Of a DNA stretch of 64,000 nucleotides, positions 8,271-17,663 are shown one piece after another. Origin of the DNA: Pseudomonas bharatica CSV86 (GTDB lineage Bacteria; Pseudomonadota; Gammaproteobacteria; Pseudomonadales; Pseudomonadaceae); NCBI RefSeq assembly GCF_000319305.2, contig NZ_AMWJ02000001.1:2705001-2769000 (forward strand), given 5' to 3'. The notes beneath the pieces are model-generated. The model was given only the letters and a program-made list of their open reading frames with translations, was not told the DNA's origin and did not search any database. Position 1 is the stretch's first letter. Each line of letters begins with the position of its first letter. The position numbers and the translations under genes are program-made.

Positions 8271-9077
8271 TCAGTCGAGTGTGTCGCTGCTGACGTGCCA
8301 GGCGCCCAGCAATTTCGCGTAGCTGCCGTCGGCGCGCATGTCGTCGATGATCTGCTGTACCGCTGCGGTGAGTTGCGGGTCGTCCTTGCGCATGCCCAGG
8401 CCGGTAAGGATGCGGCTGAACGCAGGTACGCCTTCTTCGAACAGGTCCGGGGCCATGGCGGCGTAGTAGCCGGCGGTTTCCACCGTGGTGCCGTAGGCGT
8501 CGACCTGGCGGATGCGCAGGGCCTGGAAGGCGTCGGTATCGGTGTTGTACACCACCACTTTCATCGGCGCCTTGCCGGCCTTGGCCAGGGTGTCGTTATG
8601 GGCGTCGAGCAGGGTCTTGATGGTGGAGCCGTTGAGCACGGCGACCTTGTGCCCGGAGAGGTCGTCGAGGGTCTTCAGCCCCTTGGGATTGCCCTTGGGC
8701 ACCACCACCGCCTGGCTGGAATACATGTAGTTGACGATATCGATCACCTGGCGCCGTTCGGGCTTGTCGAACAGTTGGTCGACGATCATGTCGCACTGCC
8801 CGGCCAGCAGCGCCGGGACCAGACCGGAGAACGGAATCACCCGCCATTGCACGTCCTTGTTGCCGAGGCGCTTGGCGATTTCCAGGCCGAGGTCGACGGT
8901 CAGCCCGCGGGGCTTTTGCGCGGCGTCGAAGGACACCAGGGGCGGCGAATCCATCCCCGAGCAATAGGTGAGTTTTTCGACCGTCTTCAGGCGCTCCGGC
9001 ACCTGGGGCGCGGCGGCGGCCCATTGCGTGCTCAGACCGAGGGAAACAGCCACCAGCAAGGCGCGGCGTAGATGCAT
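8271..9077 (-). CDS. Periplasmic amino-acid binding protein (SBP family 3)
   Basis: A 268-residue protein. ATG 9077 was chosen because it has GGAG at about 9 bp and gives a clean signal peptide (MHLRRALLVAVSLGLSTQWA, cleavage near AAA). A GTG five codons upstream is less likely. Family-3 features include LTYCSGMDSPPLVSFDAAQK, PRGLTVDLGLEIAKRLG and LLAGQCDMIVDQLFDKPERR. The C-terminal half contains GSTIKTLLDAHN and VDAYGTTVETAGYY. It captures the substrate and delivers it to the permease encoded just downstream. Confidence 0.92.
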   Translation of the reverse strand: MHLRRALLVAVSLGLSTQWAAAAPQVPERLKTVEKLTYCSGMDSPPLVSFDAAQKPRGLTVDLGLEIAKRLGNKDVQWRVIPFSGLVPALLAGQCDMIVDQLFDKPERRQVIDIVNYMYSSQAVVVPKGNPKGLKTLDDLSGHKVAVLNGSTIKTLLDAHNDTLAKAGKAPMKVVVYNTDTDAFQALRIRQVDAYGTTVETAGYYAAMAPDLFEEGVPAFSRILTGLGMRKDDPQLTAAVQQIIDDMRADGSYAKLLGAWHVSSDTLD

Positions 9078-9148
9078 GACCAGACACTCCACTTCGTTGG
9101 AAAACGGCAGGATTCAAAGTCAACACACGGACGGGTTCGGGCCCGCCT

Positions 9149-9817
9149 CTATTTTTCCGATTGCAGGAACTGGATCAGCGCCGGAACGGTACCCTCGATA
9201 TGCTCGCGGACCACGGCTTCGGCCTTGTCGGCATCGCCAGCGCGAATGGCATCGAGGATCACCGCGTGCTCCTCGCGGGCGCTGAGGGGCTTTTCGCCGT
9301 GCTGCAGCCACAGGCGCATGGGCGCCTCGACCAGCGAGTACAGCGCGGAAATCTGTTTCATCAGGCGCGGCCGGCCGCTGAAGCTGCACAGGTACTCGTG
9401 GAAGGCGCGGTGCCGGCGGACCCACTGGGCGCTTTCGTCGCGGTAGTCGTCCATCTCGTCGAGCATGCGCTCCAGGGCCGCCAACTGGCGTTCGCCGATA
9501 TGGGCCACGGCCACGCGCACGGCCAGGCCTTCAAGGGCGCTGCGCATTTCGAAGACTTCGTGCAGTTCCTCGATATCCAGGCCGCTGACCACGGCGCCGC
9601 GGTTGGGGCGCAGGGTCACCAGGCCCTGGGCGTCAAGGCGGCGGAAGGCCTCGCGCACCGGCATGCGGCTCATGCCGATCTCGCTGGCGATGTCTTCGGC
9701 GATCAGGCGGTGACCCTTGCGGTAGCGGCCGCAGCAGATGGCTTCGAGGAGGAAGTTGTAGGCCTCTTCCTCGGCGGTCTGCGGCTGACGGTCAACGTAG
9801 GCAGGGGCGAATTGCAT
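9149..9817 (-). CDS. GntR-family regulator (FCD/FadR subgroup)
   Basis: A 222-residue protein. The N-terminal winged helix is LIAEDIASEIGMSRMPVREAFRRLDAQGLVTLRPNRGAVV, followed by an all-helical FCD domain. The FCD metal/ligand residues are in EMRSALEGLAVRVA, HRAFHEYL, and EEHAVILDAIRAGDADKAEAVVREHI. ATG 9817 is preferred over a GTG at 9826 because AAGGTGAG lies just before it. It heads the transporter/GGT cluster in the same orientation and probably represses it in the absence of its ligand. A palindrome lies just upstream of its own start. Confidence 0.9.
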   Translation of the reverse strand: MQFAPAYVDRQPQTAEEEAYNFLLEAICCGRYRKGHRLIAEDIASEIGMSRMPVREAFRRLDAQGLVTLRPNRGAVVSGLDIEELHEVFEMRSALEGLAVRVAVAHIGERQLAALERMLDEMDDYRDESAQWVRRHRAFHEYLCSFSGRPRLMKQISALYSLVEAPMRLWLQHGEKPLSAREEHAVILDAIRAGDADKAEAVVREHIEGTVPALIQFLQSEK

Positions 9818-9834
9818 GGGGCTCACCTTTGTAT

Positions 9835-9864
9835 TTTTGTATCCAATTATCTATGGATACGAAA
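9835..9864. promoter_or_regulatory. Likely operator of the GntR-type regulator
   Basis: GTATCC (9839-9844) and GGATAC (9855-9860) form a palindrome with a 10 bp AT-rich centre. T-run and A-run arms on the outside extend the symmetry by one base slip. It begins about 20 bp upstream of the regulator start, the usual place for autoregulation in the FCD group. Confidence 0.45.
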
Positions 9865-10302
9865 AAGCAGGATGTGTGCCAGGTTGTTCGAATGAGGGGT
9901 AAGGGGTTGATTTGGATGGGGATGGCAGACATCAAGGGGACATGCGGGTCGGGGAACAGTGCTACCTAATAGCTCAGTATGTGCCCCGGAATCGTGCATT
10001 CCGGTAGCCCGGTAACAAACTCACTTCAGCGGTGCCCTTGAGGCCATCGCTGGCAAGCCAGCTCCCACAGGGATCGCGTGCACCGCTGAACCTGTGGGAG
10101 CTGGCTTGCCAGCGATGATGCCCCCGCAAACAACAAAAATCCTTGCCTGACTACCCGATACACCTGCCCCACAAGGGCTACGCTCAACTCAGCCAATACC
10201 CGGCATTCAACCCGGTTTTTCACATTCGACCAATGAACTATCTGGTTAATTAGCTAGCTAAGCGTATAATCGCCACCGCATTCACACAGCGAGATACCCG
10301 GC
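9865..10302. repeat. Intergenic region with an inverted REP pair
   Basis: The stretch holds no supported gene. A minus-oriented REP (10045-10071) and a plus-oriented REP (10091-10118) face each other across about 20 bp, forming a BIME-like unit. The last 60 bp carry the gcd promoter region. Confidence 0.75.
10242..10270 (+). promoter_or_regulatory. gcd promoter region with a palindromic site
   Basis: A consensus -10 box TATAAT lies at 10265-10270, 32 bp before the gcd ATG. The expected -35 area (about 10242-10247, TCTGGTTAAT) is weak. Between them is a perfect 12 bp palindrome TTAGCTAGCTAA (10250-10261). Such palindromes inside a promoter are typical binding sites of MarR-like repressors, but no such regulator is encoded nearby. 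Confidence 0.5.
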
Positions 10303-12720
10303 ATGACCCCTCAACCTCAGGCCTCCGGCCTAAGCAAATTCATCCTGATCGGGCTGGGCGTGATCATCGCCCTGCTCGGCCTGGCCCTGGCGGCGGGCGG
10401 TGTTCGCCTGACTACCCTGGGTGGCAGTTGGTACTTCCTGATCGGCGGTGCGGCCATGGCCGTGGCCGGCATCCTCATTGCCCTGCGCAAGCCGGCCGGT
10501 GCCTGGCTGTTCGGCGCGTTCCTGGTGGCCACGGCGATCTGGGCGCTGGTCGATACCGACCGCAGCTTCTGGCCGATGTTCTCCCGCCTGTTCATGTTCA
10601 GCGTCATCGGCCTGGTGGTCGCGCTGGTGTACCCGATGCTCAAGCGCGCCAGCGGTTCGAGCGGCGGTCGCGGTGCCTACGCTGTCGCCGGCGTACTGGC
10701 CATTGGCGTGGTATGGGCCGTGGCTAACATGTTCGTTGCCCACCCGACCGTAGCAGCCAAGGGCGATGGCCCGGCACTGACCCCGGTGGATCCGGCCAAG
10801 GCGCAGAAGGACTGGGCGCACTATGGCAACACCGAGGGTGGCAGCCGCTTCGCCGCGCTGGACCAGATCAACCGCGGCAACATTGACAAGCTCAAGGTGG
10901 CCTGGACCTACCGCACCGGCGATATCGCCATCAGCGACGGCAATGGTGCCGAGGACCAACTGACCCCGTTGCAGATCGGCAACAAGGTGTTCATCTGCAC
11001 CCCGCACAACAACCTGATCGCTCTCGATGCCGATAGCGGCAAGGAGCTGTGGCGCAACGATATCAACGCCCAGTCCAAGGTCTGGCAGCGTTGCCGTGGC
11101 CTGGCCTACTTCGATGCAAGCCAGCCGATCGTGCAGCCGACCCAGCCGAACAGCATCCCGGTGATCGCGGCCAGCGTGCCGGCAGGTGCCGCCTGCGAAC
11201 GTCGCCTGCTGACCAACACCATCGACGGCCGCCTGATCGCGGTGGACGCCGATACCGGCGCCTTCTGCGAAGGCTTCGGCAACAACGGCCAGGTCGATCT
11301 GAAGGCCGGCCTGGGCGATGTCCCGGACTCCTACTACCAGCTGTCCTCGGCACCGCTGATGGCCGGGACCACCGTGGTGGTCGGCGGACGTGTCGCGGAT
11401 AACGTGCAGACCGACATGCCCGGCGGCGTGATCCGCGGCTTCGACGTGATCACCGGCGCCATGCGCTGGGCCTTCGACCCGGGCAACCCGGAGGACAAGC
11501 AGGCCCCGGCCGACGGCAAGACGTACGTGCGCAGCACGCCCAACAGCTGGGCACCGATGTCCTACGACGCGGCGATGAACACCGTGTTCCTGCCGATGGG
11601 CAGCTCGTCCACCGACCTCTATGGTGCCGAACGCACCCAGTTGAACCACAAGTACGGCGCCTCCGTGGTCGCCCTCGACGCCAGCACCGGTGCCGAGAAG
11701 TGGGTCTACCAGACCGTGCACAACGACCTCTGGGACTTCGACCTGCCGATGCAGCCGAGCCTGATCGACTTCACCAAGGACGACGGCAGCCAGGTTCCGG
11801 CCGTGGTCATCGGCACCAAGGCCGGGCAGATCTACGTGCTCGACCGCGCCACTGGCCAGCCGCTGACCAAGGTCGAGGAAGTCCCGGTGAAAACCGCCGA
11901 CATTCCTGGCGAGCAGTACTCGAAAACCCAACCGCGCTCCGTGGGCATGCCGCAAATCGGCGCGCAGACCCTGACCGAGTCGGACATGTGGGGCGCCACC
12001 CCGTATGACCAACTGCTGTGCCGCATCGACTTCAAGAAGATGCGCTACGACGGCCTGTACACCGCGCCGGGTACCGACCTGTCGCTGAGCTTCCCGGGCT
12101 CGCTGGGCGGCATGAACTGGGGCAGCCTGTCGACCGACCCGGTCAATGGCTTGATCTTCGTCAACGACATGCGCCTGGGCCTGTGGATCCAGATGATCCC
12201 GTCGGCCAACAAGGGCCAGGCGGCGGGCGGCGGTGAAGCGTTGAACACCGGCATGGGCGCGGTACCGCTGAAAGGCACGCCCTATGCGGTGAACAAGAAC
12301 CGCTTCCTGTCGGTTGCCGGCATTCCGTGCCAGGCCCCGCCCTACGGCACCCTGACCGCCATCGACATGAAGACTCGCCAGGTTGCCTGGCAAGTACCGG
12401 TCGGCACCGTCGAGGACACTGGCCCGCTGGGTATCCGCATGCACCTGCCACTGCCGATCGGCCTGCCGACCCTTGGCGGCACCCTGTCGACCCAGGGCGG
12501 CCTGGTGTTCATCGCCGGCACCCAGGACTTCTACCTGCGCGCCTTCGATAGCGGCAACGGCAAGGAAATCTGGAAAGCCCGCCTGCCCGTCGGCAGCCAG
12601 GGTGGCCCGATGACCTATGTGTCGCCGAAAACCGGCAAGCAGTACGTGGTCATCACCGCTGGCGGCGCACGCCAGTCCACCGACCGCGGCGACTACGTGA
12701 TCGCCTACGCCCTGCCTTGA
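10303..12720 (+). CDS. gcd: Membrane-bound PQQ-dependent glucose dehydrogenase
   Basis: An 805-residue quinoprotein. Residues 1-150 contain about five membrane helices (SKFILIGLGVIIALLGLALA and following). The rest is a periplasmic eight-bladed propeller with characteristic segments DWAHYGNTEGGSRFAALDQI, TPLQIGNKVFICTPHNN, VYQTVHNDLWDFDLPMQPSL and PYGTLTAIDMKTRQVAWQVP. The length fits the 796-805 usual for the family. It oxidises glucose to glucono-lactone on the periplasmic face and passes electrons to ubiquinone. This is the first step of the direct oxidative route in Pseudomonas and the source of gluconate for phosphate solubilisation. oprB follows 56 bp downstream. The promoter has a clear -10 and a palindrome. 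Confidence 0.96.
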   Translation: MTPQPQASGLSKFILIGLGVIIALLGLALAAGGVRLTTLGGSWYFLIGGAAMAVAGILIALRKPAGAWLFGAFLVATAIWALVDTDRSFWPMFSRLFMFSVIGLVVALVYPMLKRASGSSGGRGAYAVAGVLAIGVVWAVANMFVAHPTVAAKGDGPALTPVDPAKAQKDWAHYGNTEGGSRFAALDQINRGNIDKLKVAWTYRTGDIAISDGNGAEDQLTPLQIGNKVFICTPHNNLIALDADSGKELWRNDINAQSKVWQRCRGLAYFDASQPIVQPTQPNSIPVIAASVPAGAACERRLLTNTIDGRLIAVDADTGAFCEGFGNNGQVDLKAGLGDVPDSYYQLSSAPLMAGTTVVVGGRVADNVQTDMPGGVIRGFDVITGAMRWAFDPGNPEDKQAPADGKTYVRSTPNSWAPMSYDAAMNTVFLPMGSSSTDLYGAERTQLNHKYGASVVALDASTGAEKWVYQTVHNDLWDFDLPMQPSLIDFTKDDGSQVPAVVIGTKAGQIYVLDRATGQPLTKVEEVPVKTADIPGEQYSKTQPRSVGMPQIGAQTLTESDMWGATPYDQLLCRIDFKKMRYDGLYTAPGTDLSLSFPGSLGGMNWGSLSTDPVNGLIFVNDMRLGLWIQMIPSANKGQAAGGGEALNTGMGAVPLKGTPYAVNKNRFLSVAGIPCQAPPYGTLTAIDMKTRQVAWQVPVGTVEDTGPLGIRMHLPLPIGLPTLGGTLSTQGGLVFIAGTQDFYLRAFDSGNGKEIWKARLPVGSQGGPMTYVSPKTGKQYVVITAGGARQSTDRGDYVIAYALP

Positions 12721-12730
12721 CCCTCTCCAG

Positions 12731-12751
12731 CGCCCGCCCTCGCGGCGGGCG
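12731..12751. other. Hairpin between gcd and oprB
   Basis: CGCCCGCC (12731-12738) and GGCGGGCG (12744-12751) form a perfect 8 bp stem with a 5-base loop. No T-run follows, so it is more likely a 3'-end stabiliser or attenuator than a full terminator. Confidence 0.45.
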
Positions 12752-12776
12752 CTCGCGTTATCCCGGAACTACCGAT

Positions 12777-14033
12777 ATGTCTTCTTCCCCGCGTTACCTT
12801 CCCGTCGCTCTGCTGGGCGCTTGCCTGCTGCCCTCGTTCGCCTTCGCCGATTCGACCCTGACCGGCGACTGGGGCGGCCTGCGCAGCCAGATGGACGCCG
12901 ACGGCATCCGCTTTACCGGCGACTACAGCGGCGAGAGCGTCTACAACACCCACGGCGGCCTCAAGCGTTCGGCGCGCTACTCGCAGAACCTCAAGCTCGG
13001 CGTGCGTTTCGACCTGGACAAGCTGCTCCAGGCCGACAATGCCGGCGTGGTGCAACTGACCATCAACGATCGCCGCGGCAACGACGGCTCCGGCGACCTG
13101 GTCGGCAACCGCCTGCCGCTGCAGGAAAACTACGGTGGCCTGTACACCCGCCTGACCGAACTGAGCTACGAACGCACCCTGTTCACCCCGGACCTGGACG
13201 TCAAGCTCGGCTACATGGCCATGGGCAATGACCTCGGCGGGCTCGACAGCGGCATCCTGTGCAACTTCATGAACGCCGGCTTCTGCGGGCATCCGCTTAA
13301 CATGTCCGGCGGCAGCGGCTGGACCAACTACCCCAATGCGCGCCTTGGCGTGCGGGTGAAGTACAGCTTCGATCCGGCCTGGCAACTGCGCGTCGCGGCC
13401 TTTGCCGTAGACCCGGAAAGCAACGGCAACTCCAGCCGCGCCTGGAACATCACGCCCAAGCACAAGACCGGCACCGTGGTGCCGGTGGAGCTGGTGTACA
13501 AGAAGCTCGACGGCCTGCCGGGCGAGTACAAGGTCGGCTGGTACTACGACAGCTCCGATGCCAAGCGTATCGGCAGCAACGAGGAAGTCGCCGGGCGTGG
13601 CGGGCACTACGTGCTGCTGGACCAGGCGGTATGGCAGGCATCCGACCTCAAGGGCCAGACCCTGCATGTGTTCGGCCAGGCCGCCGCAGCCAGCTCGGCG
13701 GCGTCGCCGTTCAGCAAGTGGTACAGCACCGGCGTGGTGCTCAAGCAGCCGTTCGCCAGCCGGCCGAACGATACCCTGGCGCTTGGCTTCGGCCGGGCCG
13801 TGCCGAACCCGCGCAGCCGCGAGGTTCAGGAGCAGAATGCGCTGGCCAATGGTGAAGACTTCCCGAACCTGGGCAATGCCGAGCGCCTGATCGAGCTGAG
13901 CTATGGCTACCAGGCGACGCCCTGGCTGACCTTGCGCCCGGATGTGCAATACATCATGGAGCCGGGGGCGTTCTCCGGCGCTGATATCGATAACGCGCTG
14001 GTGGTGGGCTTGCAGGTGAAGGCAGCCCTATAA
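12777..14033 (+). CDS. oprB: Carbohydrate-selective porin OprB
   Basis: A 418-residue outer-membrane porin. ATG 12777 gives a signal peptide (MSSSPRYLPVALLGACLLPS, cleavage after AFA). A frame opening 60 bp earlier would run through the gcd stop region and is rejected. The mature start LTGDWGGLRSQMDADGIRF is the OprB family signature, and the barrel continues to LQVKAAL at the C-terminus. It lets glucose and related sugars cross the outer membrane and so feeds the neighbouring glucose dehydrogenase. Confidence 0.94.
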   Translation: MSSSPRYLPVALLGACLLPSFAFADSTLTGDWGGLRSQMDADGIRFTGDYSGESVYNTHGGLKRSARYSQNLKLGVRFDLDKLLQADNAGVVQLTINDRRGNDGSGDLVGNRLPLQENYGGLYTRLTELSYERTLFTPDLDVKLGYMAMGNDLGGLDSGILCNFMNAGFCGHPLNMSGGSGWTNYPNARLGVRVKYSFDPAWQLRVAAFAVDPESNGNSSRAWNITPKHKTGTVVPVELVYKKLDGLPGEYKVGWYYDSSDAKRIGSNEEVAGRGGHYVLLDQAVWQASDLKGQTLHVFGQAAAASSAASPFSKWYSTGVVLKQPFASRPNDTLALGFGRAVPNPRSREVQEQNALANGEDFPNLGNAERLIELSYGYQATPWLTLRPDVQYIMEPGAFSGADIDNALVVGLQVKAAL

Positions 14034-14149
14034 CCCGTGATCTTGCCGATGGCCCGCGATGAGGCCATCGGCAGCATCCTCGCCGCACCGAGCCGCCTGC
14101 CCGGCCCGATCGTCTACAGTTGCCTGAAGCCCACGCCCCGCGAGCCCTC

Positions 14150-14797
14150 ATGGCAATCCACAAACTGGCCCGAACCCATCCGCGCCTTTCCGCCGCTGCC
14201 GTCCTCGGTGTGCTCGGCGGCCTGCTCCTTCCTGCCGGCGACACGATCCAGCACATCCTCGCCGGATGGAACATCGCCGTATGGATCTACCTTGCCCTGA
14301 TCCTGCAACTGACCTTCAAGGCCGGCGCCGACAAGGTCCGACGCATCGCCGAGGAAGAGGACGAGAACGCCGCGCTGGTGCTCTTCGTGGTCAGCATCGC
14401 CGCCGTTGCCAGCTTGGCCGCGGTAACCCTGCAACTGGCCGGCAGCAAGGACCTGCAAGGCCAGGCGCGGCTGCTGCACTACGCCTGGACCGGCTTGACC
14501 GTGGCCGGCTCCTGGCTGTTGATCGGTACAATCTTCAGCCTGCATTACGCGCGGCTGTTCTATACCGGCGCCGGCAAGGAGCCGCTGCTGCGCTTTCCCG
14601 ACGGCGAGCTGCGGCCCGACTTCTGGGATTTCCACTACTTCTCGTTCACCATCAGCGTGGCCGTGCAGACCTCCGACGTGGGCATTGGCGGCAAGCGCAT
14701 GCGCCGGGTGGTGCTCCTGCACTCGCTGATCGGCTTCCTGTTCAACACGGCGATCCTCGGTTTCACCGTGAACATCGCCGCCGGCCTGTTGAGCTGA
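14150..14797 (+). CDS. DUF1345 membrane protein
   Basis: A 215-residue inner-membrane protein with about five hydrophobic helices. The start at 14150 ([20 protein letters not shown]) is preferred over one 30 bp upstream. The segments [20 protein letters not shown] and [25 protein letters not shown] are the conserved DUF1345 core. The family has no established function. It follows oprB by 116 bp and is probably independent. Confidence 0.85.
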   Translation: MAIHKLARTHPRLSAAAVLGVLGGLLLPAGDTIQHILAGWNIAVWIYLALILQLTFKAGADKVRRIAEEEDENAALVLFVVSIAAVASLAAVTLQLAGSKDLQGQARLLHYAWTGLTVAGSWLLIGTIFSLHYARLFYTGAGKEPLLRFPDGELRPDFWDFHYFSFTISVAVQTSDVGIGGKRMRRVVLLHSLIGFLFNTAILGFTVNIAAGLLS

Positions 14798-15077
14798 AGC
14801 CCGGCGCTTGCCGCCGGTCGGAAAACATGGATCCACTGTGCGTCGACATTACGTCGCGCAACCCGGCAAACCGCGCCGCGAGTGGCGAAAAAAACGTTTG
14901 CGCAAATCCCCGGGGCGACCAGGGAATGTGACCACCGTCATGGAACGGTAAAAAGCATCGGGAATTATTGCTTTTCACCCAAAGCAATACTGCTATGGTT
15001 AGCCTCTGGCCGGAAAAGGCCTACAACTTTGGTCGAATTCATTCAGGGTTATCGTCGCGCGATACAAGGAGGCCTGC
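14798..15077. other. Intergenic region before the DUF1652 gene
   Basis: It contains no gene. It is AT-richer around 14930-15000, consistent with a promoter, but no convincing -35/-10 pair was identified. AAGGAGG at about 15067-15073 is a strong ribosome binding site for the next gene. Confidence 0.5.
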
Positions 15078-15338
15078 ATGAACAAGTTAACCTTCCCCGG
15101 CGCGTGCCAGATGATGCGCTGGCATTTTCACCCGCTGGGCTTCGAAGCGAGCATGGATGCGCCGCGCAGCATGGTCGCGCGGTTGTTCGACCGGGCCACC
15201 GGTGAAACCCTGCTGGCCATCGCCGGCATCCCCTGCTCCACCGTCATGGCCGCTCACGATGTCGAGCGGATCATCGAAGCGGTGGAAGACGAACTGGAAG
15301 CCTTCCAGCCGTCCTGCGCCCTCAAGCGCTCGGCCTGA
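15078..15338 (+). CDS. DUF1652 small protein
   Basis: An 86-residue protein starting MNKLTFPGACQMMRWHFHPL. The region PLGFEASMDAPRSMVARLFD, then GETLLAIAGIPCSTVM, then a helical acidic tail matches the Pseudomonas DUF1652 family. The function is unknown. A near-perfect Shine-Dalgarno AAGGAGG supports the start. Confidence 0.85.
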   Translation: MNKLTFPGACQMMRWHFHPLGFEASMDAPRSMVARLFDRATGETLLAIAGIPCSTVMAAHDVERIIEAVEDELEAFQPSCALKRSA

Positions 15339-15354
15339 TTCCCCGCATCAGGCC

Positions 15355-17439
15355 TCAGGCCCCTGCCCGGGCCACCCGCATCTTCTCTATGTTCTTGAGA
15401 AAAGCCTCGGCCGGCATCGGCTGGCCGAGCAGGTAACCCTGCAGCGAATCGCAGCCCAGGCGGGTGAGGAAATCCTGCTGGCGGTCGGTTTCCACCCCTT
15501 CGGCAACGATGCGCAGGCCCAGTGCCTGGCCCAGGGCGACGATCGCCGAAACGATCGCCGCGTCGTCGCTGTCCTGCTCCAGGTCGCGGACGAAGCCGCG
15601 GTCGATCTTCAGTTCGTTGGCCGGCAGGCGCTTGAGGTACATCAGGCTCGAATAGCCGGTGCCGAAGTCGTCGATGGACAGATCCACCCCCATGTCCGAC
15701 AGGCGTTGCAGCACATGCAGGCTGGCATCGGCATCGTGCATGGCGGTGGTTTCGGTGATTTCCAGGGTCAGGCTGTTGGGCGCCAGTTCATTGCGCTGCA
15801 GCGCAGCGGCAACGCTGTCCACCAGCCCGGCGTGGCAGAACTGGATGGCCGACAGGTTGACCGCGATGCGCCAGTCGGTGAAGCCCTGGTCGATCCACTC
15901 GCGCATCTGCCGGCACGCTTCCTCCAGCACCCACTCGCCGATGGGAATGATCAGGCCGGTCTTTTCCGCCAGGGTGATGAAGCGGTCCGGCAACAGCAGG
16001 CCGTGCAGCGGATGCTCCCAGCGCACCAGGGCCTCGGCGCCGACCGGGTGGCGGCCGATGGCGTCGTACTTGGGCTGGTAGAACAGGCGGAACTGCTTTT
16101 CCTCCACCGCCGTGCGCAGGTCCTGAAGCAACTGCAGTTGCAGGCGCGCGTTGCTGTTCATCGACACGTCGAAGAAGCTGTAGCCATTCTTCCCGGCGCT
16201 CTTGGCGTGGTACATGGCCGCGTCGGCGTTGCGCAGCAATTCGTGCTGGTCGGCGCCGTTGCCGGGATACAGGACGATGCCGATGCTCGCCGAGATCTGC
16301 AGGTTCTGCTCGGCCACGCGGAACGCCCGGGACACCAGGTTGACCTGCTTGGCGGCCACGTTGACGGCGTCGTCCGGGTCGTCCAGTTCCACCAGCAGGA
16401 CGAACTCGTCACCGCCGATCCGCGCCAGGGTGTCCTGGCTGTGCAGGTGGCCACGCAAGCGCACGGCCACTTCCTTGAGCAACTGGTCGCCGGTGTGATG
16501 GCCAAAGGCGTCGTTGACCGGCTTGAAGCCGTCCAGGTCGATGAACATCAGGGCGAACTGGCCCCCATGCTCGACGACCTTCTTCATGGCCTGGTCGATG
16601 CGGTCGGCCAGCAAGGTGCGGTTGGGCAATCCGGTGAGGGTATCGTGCAGGGCCAGTTGGGTCAGTTCCTGGTTGGCCAGGGTCAGGGAGCGCGCAAGCT
16701 CCGCGGTGCGGGCTTCCAGGCGCGCGTCGAGCACCGAGGTGAGCAGCGCCACCGACAGCACGGCAAGGGTGGTGATCAGCACCAGGTAGTCCAGCCCGTC
16801 GCCATTGAAGCCGGTTTCGAAGGCGCCGCAGAAACTGCCTTCGGGGAAATTGGCCGCGGCCATGCCGGTGTAGTGCATGCCGACGATGGCAATTCCCATC
16901 ACTACCGCCGCGCCGCCACGTACCTGACGCACGTACGGGGTGTTGCGGCGCAGGCGGAAGGCGATCCACAGCGCCGCCATCGATGCGCCAACCGCAATCA
17001 GCAGGGACAGGCCGAACAGCAGCGGGTCGTACTGGATGCCCGGCTGCATGCGCATCGCCGCCATGCCGGTGTAGTGCATGCAGGCGATACCGGCGCCCAT
17101 GATCAAGGCGCCCAGCAGAAGCATGTGCAGCGGCAGGCTGCGCTGGCTGACCAGCCACAGGGCGAAGCCCGAGGACAGGACGGCGATGACCAGCGACAGC
17201 AAGGTCAGGGTGACGTCGTAGCCCAGCTGGATCGGCAGGCTGAAGGCGAGCATGCCGATGAAGTGCATCGACCAGACGCCCATCCCCATGGCCATGGCAC
17301 CACCAGCCATCCACAGGTAAACCGAACGGCCCTTGGCGGTAGCCAGGCGTCCGGTCAGATCCAGGGCGGTATAGGACGCCAGGATCGCCACGCACAGGGA
17401 AATGACAACCAGGGAGGGGGAATAACTGCCGTTCAGCAT
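15355..17439 (-). CDS. mucR: MHYT-GGDEF-EAL protein (MucR-like c-di-GMP enzyme)
   Basis: A 694-residue integral membrane protein. Residues 1-240 contain seven membrane helices with three MHYT-type motifs (WSMHFIGM, CMHYTGMAAM, GMHYTGMAAA). MHYT residues are proposed to bind copper and sense O2, CO or NO. A GGDEF domain follows with an intact RIGGDEFVLL, and then an EAL domain with EALVRWEHP, DDFGTGYSSL and VAEGVE. Both active sites look intact, so it could make and break c-di-GMP. Architecture and size match P. aeruginosa MucR, which supplies c-di-GMP for alginate and acts in NO-induced dispersal. The exact activity balance here is inferred. Confidence 0.88.
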   Translation of the reverse strand: MLNGSYSPSLVVISLCVAILASYTALDLTGRLATAKGRSVYLWMAGGAMAMGMGVWSMHFIGMLAFSLPIQLGYDVTLTLLSLVIAVLSSGFALWLVSQRSLPLHMLLLGALIMGAGIACMHYTGMAAMRMQPGIQYDPLLFGLSLLIAVGASMAALWIAFRLRRNTPYVRQVRGGAAVVMGIAIVGMHYTGMAAANFPEGSFCGAFETGFNGDGLDYLVLITTLAVLSVALLTSVLDARLEARTAELARSLTLANQELTQLALHDTLTGLPNRTLLADRIDQAMKKVVEHGGQFALMFIDLDGFKPVNDAFGHHTGDQLLKEVAVRLRGHLHSQDTLARIGGDEFVLLVELDDPDDAVNVAAKQVNLVSRAFRVAEQNLQISASIGIVLYPGNGADQHELLRNADAAMYHAKSAGKNGYSFFDVSMNSNARLQLQLLQDLRTAVEEKQFRLFYQPKYDAIGRHPVGAEALVRWEHPLHGLLLPDRFITLAEKTGLIIPIGEWVLEEACRQMREWIDQGFTDWRIAVNLSAIQFCHAGLVDSVAAALQRNELAPNSLTLEITETTAMHDADASLHVLQRLSDMGVDLSIDDFGTGYSSLMYLKRLPANELKIDRGFVRDLEQDSDDAAIVSAIVALGQALGLRIVAEGVETDRQQDFLTRLGCDSLQGYLLGQPMPAEAFLKNIEKMRVARAGA

Positions 17440-17562
17440 CGAGCAATCCAGGACGGAAAAAAAGCGCGGGCAATGTGCCAGCGCAAAAATCCGATGATTG
17501 TACTCAAGCTTTTGGGAAACGCACGGAGTTTTACCTGGCTACTGATGTATGGAGAGGCTGAT

Positions 17563-17646
17563 GGCCTCATCGCTGGCAAGCCAGCTCCCACAGGGAATGT
17601 GTGCACCGCTGAACCTGTGGGAGCTGGCTTGCCAGCGATGAGGCCC
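17563..17646. repeat. Inverted REP pair (BIME)
   Basis: A minus-oriented core at 17568-17594 and a plus-oriented core at 17614-17640 lie between the mucR-like promoter side and the 3' end of the efflux operon. The spacer (GTGCACCGCTGAA) is shared with the pair upstream of gcd. Confidence 0.85.
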
Positions 17647-17663
17647 GGAAGAACAACCGGGAT

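Noticed and set aside
5973..9071. A 1032-codon open frame on the plus strand.
   Set aside because: It lies opposite the well-supported ABC transporter and GGT genes and has a His/Gln/Arg-rich composition, the usual mirror of high-GC coding.
10330..12444. A 704-codon minus-strand frame opposite gcd.
   Set aside because: Antisense mirror of a highly conserved gene with no independent support.
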